NCBI GenBank assembly: GCA_045600125.1
Contig: JAZRXH010000120.1
Coordinates: 62,001 to 126,000, forward strand
DNA from: SIG622 sp045600125
GTDB taxonomy: Bacteria > Bacillota > Clostridia > Oscillospirales > CAG-382
Reading direction: 5' to 3'
Length of the DNA: 64,000 bases
Part shown: positions 1 through 8,630 of the stretch, one piece after another
How the letters are laid out: every line of letters begins with the position of its first letter
Numbering within the stretch: position 1 is the stretch's first letter
Program-made: the position numbers and the translations under genes
The notes under the pieces: generated by a model
What the model was told of the DNA's origin: nothing
Seen by the model: the letters and a program-made list of their open reading frames with translations, nothing else
Databases searched by the model: none

Positions 1-1
1 A

Positions 2-277
2 ACATATGTTCGTAACGTGTATTACTCGAACCTTGATGAGAATAATCATATGAATAACGCCGAGATATCCTCCTTTGCCGTGGATTCGGTGGCGGACAGG
101 CTCATTGCGGGTTCTAAGATCACAAACTTTGAAATCCATTTTGATAAAGAAGTTCACCTGAACGACGTACTGAATATCCGATGCTTTGATTCCCCTTCGG
201 CTTCTCACGTTTATGCCGAAAACGAAACTAATTCTTTCAAAGCGTTTGAAGCGTTTTTTGAATTCGTCGAGCCCTAA
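2..277 (+). CDS. Acyl-ACP thioesterase, C-terminal fragment
   Basis: The reading frame is open from the window edge to the TAA at 275-277, so only the last ~91 codons of a longer gene are present. Near the start of the fragment, the stretch Y-x-N-L-D-E-N-N-H-M-N-N matches the second hot-dog repeat of FatA/FatB-type acyl-ACP thioesterases (D-x-N-x-H-x-N-N), which release fatty acids from acyl carrier protein. Family members are about 240-250 residues. A GTG at 17 could be taken as a start, but the frame continues upstream and the fold would be incomplete, so truncation by the window edge is the better reading. The gene downstream has its own start after a 120-bp gap. Confidence 0.72.
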   Translation, partial: TYVRNVYYSNLDENNHMNNAEISSFAVDSVADRLIAGSKITNFEIHFDKEVHLNDVLNIRCFDSPSASHVYAENETNSFKAFEAFFEFVEP

Positions 278-397
278 GCGATAAGCACCGTTTCTCAGTA
301 TATAAAATTCTTTTATTGATTTGTGCTTTATTATTACTTTACTTTTTCTTTTCTTTGTGCTATAATAGATAAAAATATAGGAAATGCGGTGATTTTC

Positions 398-1570
398 ATG
401 GTAAATTTTGATTATTGCGCTCCGACTCGGATGATTTTCGGAAAAGATACGCACAAGAACGTGGGTTCTGTTATCGCCGAGTACGGTTTTCATAAAATTC
501 TTCTTGTTTACGGCGGAGGAAGCATAAAGAAAAACGGCTGTTATGATGACGTCGTCGCTTCTCTCAAGGCTTCGGACATTGAGTTTTACGAGCTTGGCGG
601 CGTGCAGCCGAACCCGAAGGTCTCTCTTGTTCGCACCGGTGTTTCAATCTGTAAGGCGAACGGTATCGAACTGATCTTGGCTGTCGGCGGCGGCAGTGCC
701 ATCGACACGGCGAAAGCCATTGCTTTTTCCGCTCTTACCGAGAACGATCCATGGGACTTTTTCGAAGGCATCGTAAAGCCCACCGTGCATCTTCCCGTAG
801 CAACAATCCTCACTCTTTCGGCTTCCGGCAGTGAAATGAGCAATTCCTGCGTGATCTCCAACGAAGAGCTGAATCTTAAAAGAGGCTGCGGTACACAGCT
901 CAACCGTCCGCTGTTTTCGATCCTCAATCCCGAGCTCACGTATTCCGTGAACAAATACCAGACAGCCTGCGGCATCGTGGACATCATGATGCACACGCTT
1001 GAGCGGTATCTTACCGAAGAGGGCTCTGCCTCCCCTACCGACGAGATTGCCGAAGCGATTCTCAGAAGCACGATGGCAAACGGTCTTATCTGCCTTGCAG
1101 AGCCTGATAACTACGAAGCCCGTGCCGCCATGATGTGGAACGGCTCGCTGTCTCATAACGGACTTACCGGACTCGGCAGAGACTACTTCATGATCTGTCA
1201 TCAGATCGAGCATGAAATTTCCGGCATGTATGACTTTGTGGCACACGGCGCAGGTCTTGCCGTTGTATTCCCGGCATGGTGCCGCTGGGCGTATAAGTTC
1301 AATCCCGCACGTTTTCTTCGCTTTGCGACAGGCGTCATGGGTGTAGAGAACGCCGGAAGCGACGAAGCCGCCATTCTTGCGGGGATCGACGCCATAAAGT
1401 CCTTCTTCCGTAAGATCGGTATGCCGACTTCGCTTTCCGAGCTCGGTATCACCGACGAGCACTTCCGTGAAATGGCGATAAAGTGCACCCGCTGCGGCAA
1501 GAGACGCCTTCCCGGCTACGTAGATTATTCGGCAGACGATCTTGTAGATATCCTCGAGCTTGCCAAATAA
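398..1570 (+). CDS. Iron-containing alcohol dehydrogenase (BDH/YqhD type)
   Basis: Predicted 390-residue group III alcohol dehydrogenase that reduces aldehydes to alcohols with NAD(P)H. The Rossmann part carries G-G-G-S-A-I-D-T-A-K from about residue 97. The metal site is visible as D195 and H199 (G-I-V-D-I-M-M-H), then H268 and H283, with H272 between them, as expected for Fe/Zn ligands in this family. The open frame begins upstream at 323 with a hydrophobic, non-homologous stretch; I chose ATG 398, preceded by GGTGAT, because MVNFDY is where the family alignment begins. Butanol dehydrogenase-like use in fermentation is inferred from the family; the true substrate cannot be read from sequence. 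Confidence 0.9.
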   Translation: MVNFDYCAPTRMIFGKDTHKNVGSVIAEYGFHKILLVYGGGSIKKNGCYDDVVASLKASDIEFYELGGVQPNPKVSLVRTGVSICKANGIELILAVGGGSAIDTAKAIAFSALTENDPWDFFEGIVKPTVHLPVATILTLSASGSEMSNSCVISNEELNLKRGCGTQLNRPLFSILNPELTYSVNKYQTACGIVDIMMHTLERYLTEEGSASPTDEIAEAILRSTMANGLICLAEPDNYEARAAMMWNGSLSHNGLTGLGRDYFMICHQIEHEISGMYDFVAHGAGLAVVFPAWCRWAYKFNPARFLRFATGVMGVENAGSDEAAILAGIDAIKSFFRKIGMPTSLSELGITDEHFREMAIKCTRCGKRRLPGYVDYSADDLVDILELAK

Positions 1571-1603
1571 ACCGAATCATCGGAAAATAAAGGAGATGCA
1601 GAT

Positions 1604-2209
1604 ATGTCAAAATATATTATCACGATTTCAAGACAGTACGGCAGCGGCGGACGTTTCATCGGAAAACTCCTTGCGGAAAAGCTGGGCGTTCCGCTTTATG
1701 ACAACGAGCTCATTACCCTTGCCGCCAAGAAGAGCGGCTATTCCGAGACCATCTTCGAGAACGCCGAGAAGACGGCTACCCACTCGCTTCTTTACTCTCT
1801 TTCCATGTTCGGCAGCACGGCAGGCGTGTACGGGCTTCCCCTTTCGGATAAGGTCTTTATCGTGCAGTCCGAGATCATCAAGAAGGTCGCCGCCGAAGGT
1901 CCCTGCGTGATCATCGGCCGCTGTGCGGATTACGTTCTGAAGGATGAAAAGAACGTGGTCGACGTGTTCATCCACTCGGACATCGAAAACAGAGTGGCAA
2001 GAGCCGTGAAATATTACGGTCTGGAAGAAGAAAAAGCCAAGGACGTTATCATAAAGACCGACAAGCGCCGTGCTTCGTACTATAACTACTATTCCGGTCA
2101 GCGCTGGGGTGAGGCGGACAACTACGAGATCTCGCTGAACAGCGACAGGGTGGGACTGGAAAAGTGCGTGGACGTGCTTTACCACTATATCGAATCTATA
2201 AAAGAATAA
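1604..2209 (+). CDS. Cytidylate kinase-like family protein
   Basis: A 201-residue P-loop protein whose N-terminus reads I-T-I-S-R-Q-Y-G-S-G-G-R, the nucleotide-binding signature of the cytidylate-kinase-like (AAA_26) family common in Clostridia. It differs from true Cmk, which has a G-P-S-G-S-G-K-S loop, so the substrate is not certain to be CMP. The ATG at 1604 follows a good AAAGGAG ribosome site 7-8 nt upstream. It lies 33 bp after the alcohol dehydrogenase on the same strand and may be co-transcribed with it. A hairpin follows the stop codon. Confidence 0.85.
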   Translation: MSKYIITISRQYGSGGRFIGKLLAEKLGVPLYDNELITLAAKKSGYSETIFENAEKTATHSLLYSLSMFGSTAGVYGLPLSDKVFIVQSEIIKKVAAEGPCVIIGRCADYVLKDEKNVVDVFIHSDIENRVARAVKYYGLEEEKAKDVIIKTDKRRASYYNYYSGQRWGEADNYEISLNSDRVGLEKCVDVLYHYIESIKE

Positions 2210-2233
2210 AGAATACAAAGAGCGTAAAAAGAA

Positions 2234-2272
2234 AGGATCCGCTGTAAACGTATTACGGCGGATCTTCCTGTA
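2234..2272. terminator. Probable hairpin terminator between convergent genes
   Basis: GATCCGC at 2236-2242 pairs with GCGGATC at 2258-2264, followed on the plus strand by CTTCCTGTATTT. It lies between the convergent kinase and DMT permease genes. The U-tract is weak, so confidence is moderate. Confidence 0.45.
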
Positions 2273-2281
2273 TTTATAGCT

Positions 2282-3136
2282 TTACAGACTCATGAGAACG
2301 ATGGAAAGGATACCGAGCGCAAAGCCGATAAGGCGTTTGGCACTCATCTTTTCTCTATAAAGAAGGACGCTGACGACCGTCGACAACAGAGTTGCTCCGG
2401 CGTTATAGACCGGAAGCAGAAGCGTGCCGTCGATGGTGCTTACGGCGTAGGTATTGAGCATAAAAAAACTTCCGAGCACCACGCCGACAAGAAGAGCGGA
2501 CAGAGCGCTTTTCTTTCGGATGCCCTTCTCCCCTTTTTTGCGAACGGAAAAATACAAAAGGATCGCAAGGACGGCGGAGCTGATGTAGGTGTAGCCCACG
2601 TACTCAACCTGAAAGCTTCCGACAGCCGATTTGGTAAAGAGCTTCTGGACGACCATGATGAGAGCATTGGCGGTAAAGGCGACCATCTCGAACAGCAGCC
2701 ACTTTCTACTGAGCTTTTTCCCTTTTTCGACCTTCAGACTGAAATAGAAGGCAAGCACGGTGAGAAGGATGCCGACAATGCGGACGATTCCCAACGGTTC
2801 ATGGTATGCAATGGCGCAGAACAGAATCGGGATCACCATGCCGCAGTTGTTGATGAGGATCGTCAGCGAAACGTCTCCGAGGGAAAAAGCATTGATGTAG
2901 GAGCTCTGAAACGTTACGCATAAAAGTCCCGTCAGAATACCGTACAGAAAGACCGGCAGGTGGAATTCCTTTCCCGCCATTCCCGGGATAAACAGCAGCG
3001 AGGCTGCCACGAATATGAAAAAGTTGAATAGGATCTTTGCCGAAAAGCTCTGCTGTTCTTTCTTGACAAAATAGCTTTGCAGAGTGGCCTTCGTCACCGC
3101 CAGAACGCACAGCACCGTAATGATCAAAGCTGTCAT
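2282..3136 (-). CDS. EamA/DMT family transporter
   Basis: A 284-residue protein made of about ten hydrophobic helices in two similar halves, the layout of drug/metabolite transporters of the EamA family, which sit in the cytoplasmic membrane and export or import small metabolites. The second half repeats the first, ending in a helix-rich stretch after the conserved Y-R-E-K-M motif near residue 260. The ATG at 3136 follows GTGAGGTGATAC. A TATAAT-like box at about 3160 may be its own promoter. No pathway genes adjoin it, so the substrate is unknown. Confidence 0.85.
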   Translation of the reverse strand: MTALIITVLCVLAVTKATLQSYFVKKEQQSFSAKILFNFFIFVAASLLFIPGMAGKEFHLPVFLYGILTGLLCVTFQSSYINAFSLGDVSLTILINNCGMVIPILFCAIAYHEPLGIVRIVGILLTVLAFYFSLKVEKGKKLSRKWLLFEMVAFTANALIMVVQKLFTKSAVGSFQVEYVGYTYISSAVLAILLYFSVRKKGEKGIRKKSALSALLVGVVLGSFFMLNTYAVSTIDGTLLLPVYNAGATLLSTVVSVLLYREKMSAKRLIGFALGILSIVLMSL

Positions 3137-3265
3137 ACCGTATCACCTCACGGTGAACCATTATACGCCTGCGAAAAGGATATTTCATTGACGAATTGTA
3201 AATCTTCCACAAATAAAACGAAATATAAGAATCCGTCGGATATTCGGAAAGCCGCTCCCCTCTTT

Positions 3266-3946
3266 TCAGCGTCCGGTATTGCCGAGATCTGCGTCGTATG
3301 CCGTAACGTCCGAAAGAAGTGCCTTCGGTACCGAAACGGCGACGAGCCATTCCCGCATGTCGGCGGTGTATGCTTCGGGATCGTTGGTCTTTACGACGTG
3401 AACGACAAGACCGCCGTCTTTCTTCATAATGCTGTCCACTCCGTAACGGAAGGAGCCGCTCGGGGCGGCGACAGTCACGGTGAGAAGGGTGTATTTCTCA
3501 AAATAGTTCTCGTCAAACTCGGCTGCTTTTTCAAAGAAGGTCAAAAAATCTGCATCGTGTGAGTTATATTCTCCCTCCGGAGCGATCCTGGCTATATAGC
3601 TGTCGAGCTCTTCCTTTGTTTCGCGTTTTCCGATGGGCAGATGCAGTACTGAGCTGAGGAACATTTTTTCACTGTTCAAAGCACCCGCAAAATAGATGCC
3701 TTCATCGGAATAAGGCACGTCTGTCATTTCGACAAGGCACTGCGGGAGGATGTCCTCCGCTTCTTTTGCCTCTTCGTTTTCCGGCTTCTGTTCCGGCTTC
3801 TGCGAAGGTTCACCGGATTCCGTGAGGTCTTGCAAAGCCTCGCTGTTCTCTGTTACTTCCGGATCCTTCTTTTCGGCACAGCCGCAAAGCAGAGCACCGA
3901 TGAGAAGAGCGGAAACGGCGGAAAGAACGATTTTAGATAAAGACAT
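3266..3946 (-). CDS. Putative lipoprotein of unknown function
   Basis: A 226-residue protein with a lipoprotein signal peptide: short basic start, hydrophobic core, and the lipobox L-L-C-G-C with the lipidated cysteine at residue 23 or so. After it comes an acidic, Pro/Glu/Lys-rich linker (repeated Q-K-P-E), then a globular domain I do not recognise. It should be exported and anchored on the outer face of the membrane. Start ATG at 3946 has AAAGGAG upstream, with rather wide spacing. It lies downstream of the tmRNA gene and its terminator, so it is probably a separate transcript. Confidence 0.7.
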   Translation of the reverse strand: MSLSKIVLSAVSALLIGALLCGCAEKKDPEVTENSEALQDLTESGEPSQKPEQKPENEEAKEAEDILPQCLVEMTDVPYSDEGIYFAGALNSEKMFLSSVLHLPIGKRETKEELDSYIARIAPEGEYNSHDADFLTFFEKAAEFDENYFEKYTLLTVTVAAPSGSFRYGVDSIMKKDGGLVVHVVKTNDPEAYTADMREWLVAVSVPKALLSDVTAYDADLGNTGR

Positions 3947-3989
3947 TTTTAATGTTGCTCCTTTCTGAAAGTAAAAGAATTCCAGTACA

Positions 3990-4024
3990 GAAAAAGAAAA
4001 AAGTCACGACATGCAGCCGTGACT
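3990..4024 (-). terminator. Intrinsic terminator of tmRNA gene
   Basis: On the minus strand AGTCACG and CGTGACT (4018-4024 with 4002-4008) form a stem closed by a 9-nt loop, followed directly by a run of T broken by single C residues (4001 down to 3990). It starts 14 nt after the mature 3' end of the tmRNA. Confidence 0.85.
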
Positions 4025-4037
4025 ATTTTCGTAGTTA

Positions 4038-4382
4038 TGGAGGCGGCGAGAGTCGAACTCGCGTCCGAAAACAAATCGGCACAGCTTTCTACGAGCGTAG
4101 TTTATCTATTGAATTCCCCCGTGATTACCGACAAACAGGATCGTCCAAGGGTAGCTTCATGAGTCATGATGCACCGCAAAGCTTAAGCGCATTCACGTTC
4201 ACCTCTAAGTGACGCCATATCCGAAGCCGAGGTGCTCTCCGGTATGACGGTCTGACACGAGGTCAGGCAGCTACAGAATATCTGTTAGCGTTTAATTTTA
4301 AAGTTTGCGGCGTTTTTAAGAGCTTCCGCACCTCTGCTCGCTTACCGTGAGTCATCGTCCCCGTCGAAACCTTTACGCCCCC
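4038..4382 (-). ncRNA. ssrA: Transfer-messenger RNA (tmRNA)
   Basis: The 5' end GGGGGCG followed by the conserved GTAAAGGTTTCGACGGGG block (minus strand, from 4382) and the 3' part GAGTTCGACTCTCGCC with CGCCTCC plus discriminator A (4038) make the tRNA-like half; the acceptor arms pair over 7 bp with one G-U. CCA is not encoded and must be added. About 345 nt long, as usual. The tag reading frame lies near 4275-4300 and ends N-R-Y-S-V-A-A then TGA. It rescues stalled ribosomes with SmpB, which is not encoded in this window. Plus-strand open frames over it are not genes. Confidence 0.95.
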
Positions 4383-4407
4383 ATACGGTGACTTTTACCA
4401 CAAGTAT

Positions 4408-4436
4408 ATTTTACCAAATACAGCCCTGCAATTCAA
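4408..4436 (-). promoter_or_regulatory. Sigma-A promoter for ssrA
   Basis: Minus strand TTGAAT at 4431-4436, 17-bp spacer, TAAAAT at 4408-4413. It would start transcription roughly 20 nt before the mature tmRNA 5' end, leaving a short leader for RNase P to remove. Confidence 0.6.
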
Positions 4437-4537
4437 TGAAATAATGTAAATTGATTATGACGGATTTTATTTGTAAGTGTGATAGAAAGACGAAAAAGAG
4501 AAGCGGACGCCGAAAAAGCGCCCGCCGGAAATAAGAT

Positions 4538-5275
4538 TCATATAATGACTTCCATCCCGTCAAAGGTGAGCTGGATATCAAAGGGAAGCGTGGGGAAAAT
4601 CTCCTCGTAGCCTTCGAGCTGAGGCGGATAGCAGTGATTGAGAAGCATCCGCTTCGTTTTCGTCTGGGCAAGAAGGTCTTTTGCATCCTTCAGAGGGCAG
4701 TGCGCCATCTCGCAGACCACAAGATCGTAGTTTTCGTCCTTCACGATGTTCTTGTAATCGGAAAACTTCATGCCGATGTCGTTGGTGAAAAGCACCTTTT
4801 TGCCGCCGCTGTACAGAACGAAGGAATAAGCCGGGAATTTACCGCTGTAAACGTGGGTCGTATGTCTTGCTTCGACGGAAAGATTCTCATCCTTGTAAAT
4901 CATACCGGGCTTTATCTCTTCAAAATGCAGGATCTCGTCGATCTTTTCCCGGCTGTCGTGCATGGCGCAGAGCCACTCGACAAAGGTGTCGATGCCCGCT
5001 TTTTCCGGCATGAAGATCGTCGCCTTATCGTTGTAATGATAACGCAGGAAGGAGCTTGCCACATAGGAAAGACTGCCCACGTGGTCGTTGTGCATATGGG
5101 AAATGAAGACGGCGTTGATATCCTCCAGCCGCTTTCCGTTCTGACGGAAGATGTATTCGATGGGGGCGCCGGCGTCGATGAGGTAGCTGCCGTCCCCTGC
5201 CTCAATCAGTGTTCCGGCGTTGTAGCGGTTATACTCCGCATAGCCGTGGGTCGTTCCGAGAAATGTGATTTTCAT
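4538..5275 (-). CDS. MBL-fold metallo-hydrolase (RNase Z-like subfamily)
   Basis: A 245-residue cytoplasmic metallo-beta-lactamase-fold hydrolase. The metal signature H-M-H-N-D-H lies near residue 79, followed by a conserved D in T-N-D-I-G and late His residues (L-L-N-H-C), as in the RNase Z/phosphodiesterase-like branch. The N-terminus M-K-I-T-F-L-G-T resembles that of RNase Z, but the sequence is not close enough for me to call tRNA processing. It lies 48 bp downstream of the aldo/keto reductase on the same strand and is probably in the same operon. Confidence 0.82.
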   Translation of the reverse strand: MKITFLGTTHGYAEYNRYNAGTLIEAGDGSYLIDAGAPIEYIFRQNGKRLEDINAVFISHMHNDHVGSLSYVASSFLRYHYNDKATIFMPEKAGIDTFVEWLCAMHDSREKIDEILHFEEIKPGMIYKDENLSVEARHTTHVYSGKFPAYSFVLYSGGKKVLFTNDIGMKFSDYKNIVKDENYDLVVCEMAHCPLKDAKDLLAQTKTKRMLLNHCYPPQLEGYEEIFPTLPFDIQLTFDGMEVII

Positions 5276-5323
5276 AGCTTTGAAGTCATCCTTTTTGAAA
5301 TAACAGAGATTTTATGTTGGGGC

Positions 5324-6448
5324 TTATTTCTTCTTCTCAAATTCCTCTGCGACTTTGACAAGGAGATCCCGAATTTCGAGATGCTGCGGACAGATCCCCT
5401 CGCAGGCGCCGCATCCGATACAGTCGGAAGCCTTTGCTCCGGAACTGCCGGAAACATTGTGATAGTACATCCCCGAGCCCCACGTATGGAAGGTGTTTTT
5501 GCTGTTAAGACAAGCAAAGAAGGCGGGGATCGGAATGTTCATGGGACAACCCGACGTGCAGTAAGAGCACCCCGTGCAGGGAATGATGTCAAGGTTTTTG
5601 ATATAGGCGCAGACCTTACGGACCGCCTCGGCTTCTTTTTCGTCAAGAGGACGGAAATCCTTCATATAGCCGGTATTGTCCCGAACCATATCAAGACTGC
5701 CCATGCCCGAGAGCACCATAAATACGCCGTCGAAGCTTGCGGCAAAGCGGATGGCATAGCTTGCGTTTGAACCGTTTCCGAGCTCCTTCAGTACATTTGA
5801 AGCCTTTTCGGGAAGATTGACAAGAAGACCGCCCTTGACCGGCTCCATGACAACGACGGGCTTGTTATGCTTCCGGCAGACCTCATAGCATTTACCGGAC
5901 TGGACCGATTCGTCGGTGTAATCGAGATAATTGAACTGGAGCTGGACGAATTCGATCATGGGGCACTCGGTGAGGATCTTGTCGAGAAAGGCGGCGGAGT
6001 CGTGGAAGGAGATGCCGAGATGCTTTATCTTCCCTTCCCTTTTCAGCTCTTCCCCGATCTCATAGGCACGGCAGCGTCTGTATTTATCGTAGTTGCCGTA
6101 ATTCTGGGAGTGCATGAGATAGAAATCGAAATAGGAAACGCCAAGAATTTCGAGCTGGCTTTCAAAGAAGGGTCTTATGTCTTCTTCCTTTTCAAAGAAA
6201 TTCTGCGACAGCTTGTCGGCAAGAAGGTAGGCGTCTCTCGGGTGTCTGTCCACAAGGCATTTCCGGAGGGCGACCTCGCTTTTCCCGTCGAGATATCCGT
6301 GAGCCGTGTCAAAATAGTTGAAGCCGCGCTCGAGAAAGAGGTCGAACATCTGCGAAACCTGTTCGTAGTCGACTTCTCCGTCCTTCATCGGCAAACGCAT
6401 ACAGCCGAAGCCCAGCTTCTTCTTTACGCTTTCAAAAATCTTTTCCAA
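5324..6448 (-). CDS. Aldo/keto reductase with C-terminal 4Fe-4S ferredoxin domain
   Basis: A 374-residue protein. Residues ~1-270 form an aldo/keto reductase barrel (G-F-G-C-M-R-L-P start, D-x-x-x-x-Y catalytic region in F-D-T-A-H-G-Y). The C-terminus adds two cysteine clusters, C-x2-C-x2-C-x3-C-P in C-T-G-C-S-Y-C-T-S-G-C-P and C-I-G-C-G-A-C-E-G-I-C-P, typical of two 4Fe-4S centres. Such fused enzymes are widespread in strict anaerobes; the centres may transfer electrons, but the physiological substrate is unknown. ATG 6448 follows GAGGTGAA. It is divergent from the next gene, with a shared 156-bp promoter region. Confidence 0.9.
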   Translation of the reverse strand: MEKIFESVKKKLGFGCMRLPMKDGEVDYEQVSQMFDLFLERGFNYFDTAHGYLDGKSEVALRKCLVDRHPRDAYLLADKLSQNFFEKEEDIRPFFESQLEILGVSYFDFYLMHSQNYGNYDKYRRCRAYEIGEELKREGKIKHLGISFHDSAAFLDKILTECPMIEFVQLQFNYLDYTDESVQSGKCYEVCRKHNKPVVVMEPVKGGLLVNLPEKASNVLKELGNGSNASYAIRFAASFDGVFMVLSGMGSLDMVRDNTGYMKDFRPLDEKEAEAVRKVCAYIKNLDIIPCTGCSYCTSGCPMNIPIPAFFACLNSKNTFHTWGSGMYYHNVSGSSGAKASDCIGCGACEGICPQHLEIRDLLVKVAEEFEKKK

Positions 6449-6493
6449 TTCATTTCACCTCGCAAAACAGAATAAAATTCGTAACGATTCGAC

Positions 6494-6522
6494 TTGACAT
6501 GAAACTAATATAATCTTATAAT
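6494..6522 (+). promoter_or_regulatory. Consensus sigma-A promoter for the 6605 gene
   Basis: TTGACA at 6494-6499, 17-bp spacer, TATAAT at 6517-6522: an exact consensus pair, about 75 nt before the start codon of the downstream gene. Confidence 0.75.
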
Positions 6523-6604
6523 ACTTTTATGATTATATCACACTTTTTCCCCGTTCACAAGTCTATTTTACCGAAATTTCTGAAAATTCTTTGAGGTGAT
6601 GACA

Positions 6605-8545
6605 ATGCTTCTTTATACCATCATGCCGCTGGACCTGCAGCATATCGACGAGATCTGCGCCGATATAGAAAGACAGTACCGGGACGGCATCGCAAGCTGC
6701 GCTCTCTTCATGGTGAAGATCGTTCCCGAGGGAAAGATCCCGGTCAATAAGGCAAAGGAACAGTGCGCTGTCTACGACTGCTTCCGGGATAAGCTGAAGG
6801 AAAAGGGACTTCCCTGCGGTATCCTCGTGCAGTGTACCATCGGACACGGCTACGCCCTTGCGGAGTATTCCGATTTTCAAAGATACACGAACCTCACGGA
6901 CGGCACCGTCACGAATACTTATTGTCCGTATGACGAGAATATCCGTGCCTATTTCAAGGCGCAGTTCTCCGAAATCGCCCGCCACAAGCCGGACGTTATC
7001 ATGGTGGACGACGACTTCCGTCTTCTCGGACGGCCGGGTCAGGGGTGCGCCTGCCCCCTTCACGTCGAGGCATTCAACCGTAAGACCGGCGAGCATTTCG
7101 ACAGGTCTATGATTCTTGATAAGGTATCCGGAAAGAACCGCATCGAAGCCTGCCGTGACGCTTTCGTCGAAACCCAGCGGGAATCCCTTGTGGATGCGGC
7201 GAAGATGATGCGGGAGGGCATCGACGAGGTGGATCCTTCCATTCCCGGCGTATTCTGCGCTGTGGGCGATTGCTTTGAGTTTGCCGCCGAGATTGCCGCC
7301 GTTCTTGCGGGGAAAGGCAATCCCGTGGTCGTCCGGGTGAATAACGGCAATTATACTCCGGAGGGAGCAAGAAACGTGACGAACTCCATGCGAAGAGCCG
7401 CCTCCCAGAAGTGCGTCGGCGGCAAGGATGTGGATATATACCTTGCCGAGACCGATACCTGCCCGCAGAACCGCTACAGTACCTCGGCGATGTCTCTGCA
7501 TACCCATTTCACCGGCTCTATTCTGGAGGGCATGAACGGCGCCAAGCACTGGATCACCCGTCTTGCGGCGTTTGAACCCGCAAGCGGCGAGTATTACCGG
7601 AAGGTGCTCGGCAGATATTCCGGCTTCTATAACGCTCTTGCAGACCTTGTGAAGGACGCCGAATGGCTCGGATGCCGCATTCCGATTTCTTCCGTTCCGA
7701 AGTACGCCATTGACGGCATCGGCACAAGCAGTAAGGACTGCTGGGACGGCTGGTCGTTGTGCGTTCTCGAAAGACTCGGACTTCCCATGTATTTTTCGGA
7801 TAAGGCCGGCGGCGCCGCCTTCCTTGCAGGGGCTGCCTATAAGATGTTCTCCGACAAAGAGCTTTCCGGGATGCTTTCCGGCGTGACCTTCATAGACGGC
7901 GACTGTGCAAAGGGGCTCTGTGACAGAGGGTATAGCGAATTTCTCGGCGTGGACGTGCGGGATCACCTTGCCGATGATAAGCCGGTCTGCGGAGAATACC
8001 TTCCCACCGAGGAAAGAAAGTGCGCTTCGCAGCATATGGAAAAGGTGATTGTTCCGAAGAGTGAAAACGTCCGTGCGGATTCGTATTGCTACTTCGCCAT
8101 CGGTGCTTCAAAGCCGGAAATGCTCTACCCCGCCGTTTCCGTCTACGATAATCCTTACGGCGGCAGAGCCCACGTCTTCTGCGGAAGGACGAGAACAAGC
8201 TTCAAATATACCGAGGCATTTTCTTTCTTAAACGAATCGAGAAAAAAGCAGCTTGTCCGTCTTCTGAAGGAAAGCGGAGCGCTTCCCGTTTACTATCCGG
8301 GCGACGCCGAGGTGTATCTCAGAGCCGCAAAGCTTCCCGACGGTTCGATGCTTTGTTCCTTCATCAATATCGGACTGGACCCGATGGATACGGTTGAGCT
8401 TGTTGCCGAAAGGAACGTTTCGTCCGTCGAAATGCTGACGCCCGACGGCAAGAGAGAAAAGTGTGGCTTTAGCCGTGAAGGTGACCGTCTTGCAGTCGAT
8501 ACTCCCGCCTATACGCTCCAGCCGGTCATTCTGTTCCTCAAATAA
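6605..8545 (+). CDS. Glycoside-hydrolase-like protein of unknown specificity
   Basis: A 646-residue protein without a signal peptide, so probably cytoplasmic. The first ~400 residues alternate predicted strands and helices like a TIM barrel, with acidic clusters at likely strand ends (V-I-M-V-D-D-D-F near 140, and A-E-T-D-T-C-P near 280). The C-terminal ~150 residues look like a beta-sandwich. This is the layout of many glycoside hydrolases, but I recognise no family and name no activity. A start at GTG 6596 or ATG 6599 is possible; ATG 6605 has the best spacing from GAGGTG. It is a single-gene unit with its own perfect promoter and a bidirectional terminator. Confidence 0.7.
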   Translation: MLLYTIMPLDLQHIDEICADIERQYRDGIASCALFMVKIVPEGKIPVNKAKEQCAVYDCFRDKLKEKGLPCGILVQCTIGHGYALAEYSDFQRYTNLTDGTVTNTYCPYDENIRAYFKAQFSEIARHKPDVIMVDDDFRLLGRPGQGCACPLHVEAFNRKTGEHFDRSMILDKVSGKNRIEACRDAFVETQRESLVDAAKMMREGIDEVDPSIPGVFCAVGDCFEFAAEIAAVLAGKGNPVVVRVNNGNYTPEGARNVTNSMRRAASQKCVGGKDVDIYLAETDTCPQNRYSTSAMSLHTHFTGSILEGMNGAKHWITRLAAFEPASGEYYRKVLGRYSGFYNALADLVKDAEWLGCRIPISSVPKYAIDGIGTSSKDCWDGWSLCVLERLGLPMYFSDKAGGAAFLAGAAYKMFSDKELSGMLSGVTFIDGDCAKGLCDRGYSEFLGVDVRDHLADDKPVCGEYLPTEERKCASQHMEKVIVPKSENVRADSYCYFAIGASKPEMLYPAVSVYDNPYGGRAHVFCGRTRTSFKYTEAFSFLNESRKKQLVRLLKESGALPVYYPGDAEVYLRAAKLPDGSMLCSFINIGLDPMDTVELVAERNVSSVEMLTPDGKREKCGFSREGDRLAVDTPAYTLQPVILFLK

Positions 8546-8572
8546 GCATTGTATTTCCTATAACAAAAAGAA

Positions 8573-8608
8573 ATCGCAGAGAGGGATTCCTTCTCTGCGA
8601 TCCTTTTA
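8573..8608. terminator. Bidirectional terminator between convergent genes
   Basis: ATCGCAGAGA (8573-8582) pairs perfectly with TCTCTGCGAT (8592-8601); T-rich tails follow on both strands (CCTTTTATA on plus, TTTCTTTTTG on minus). It serves the 6605 gene and the convergent lipoprotein gene. Confidence 0.85.
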
Positions 8609-8630
8609 TACTGTTTAAGGCTTTACTTGA

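Noticed and set aside
3952..4212. An 86-codon plus-strand protein
   Set aside because: It covers the tmRNA 3' half and terminator on the other strand.
6563..8035. A 490-codon minus-strand open frame opposite the 6605 gene
   Set aside because: No motif or ribosome site; the plus-strand frame has a consensus promoter and ribosome site.
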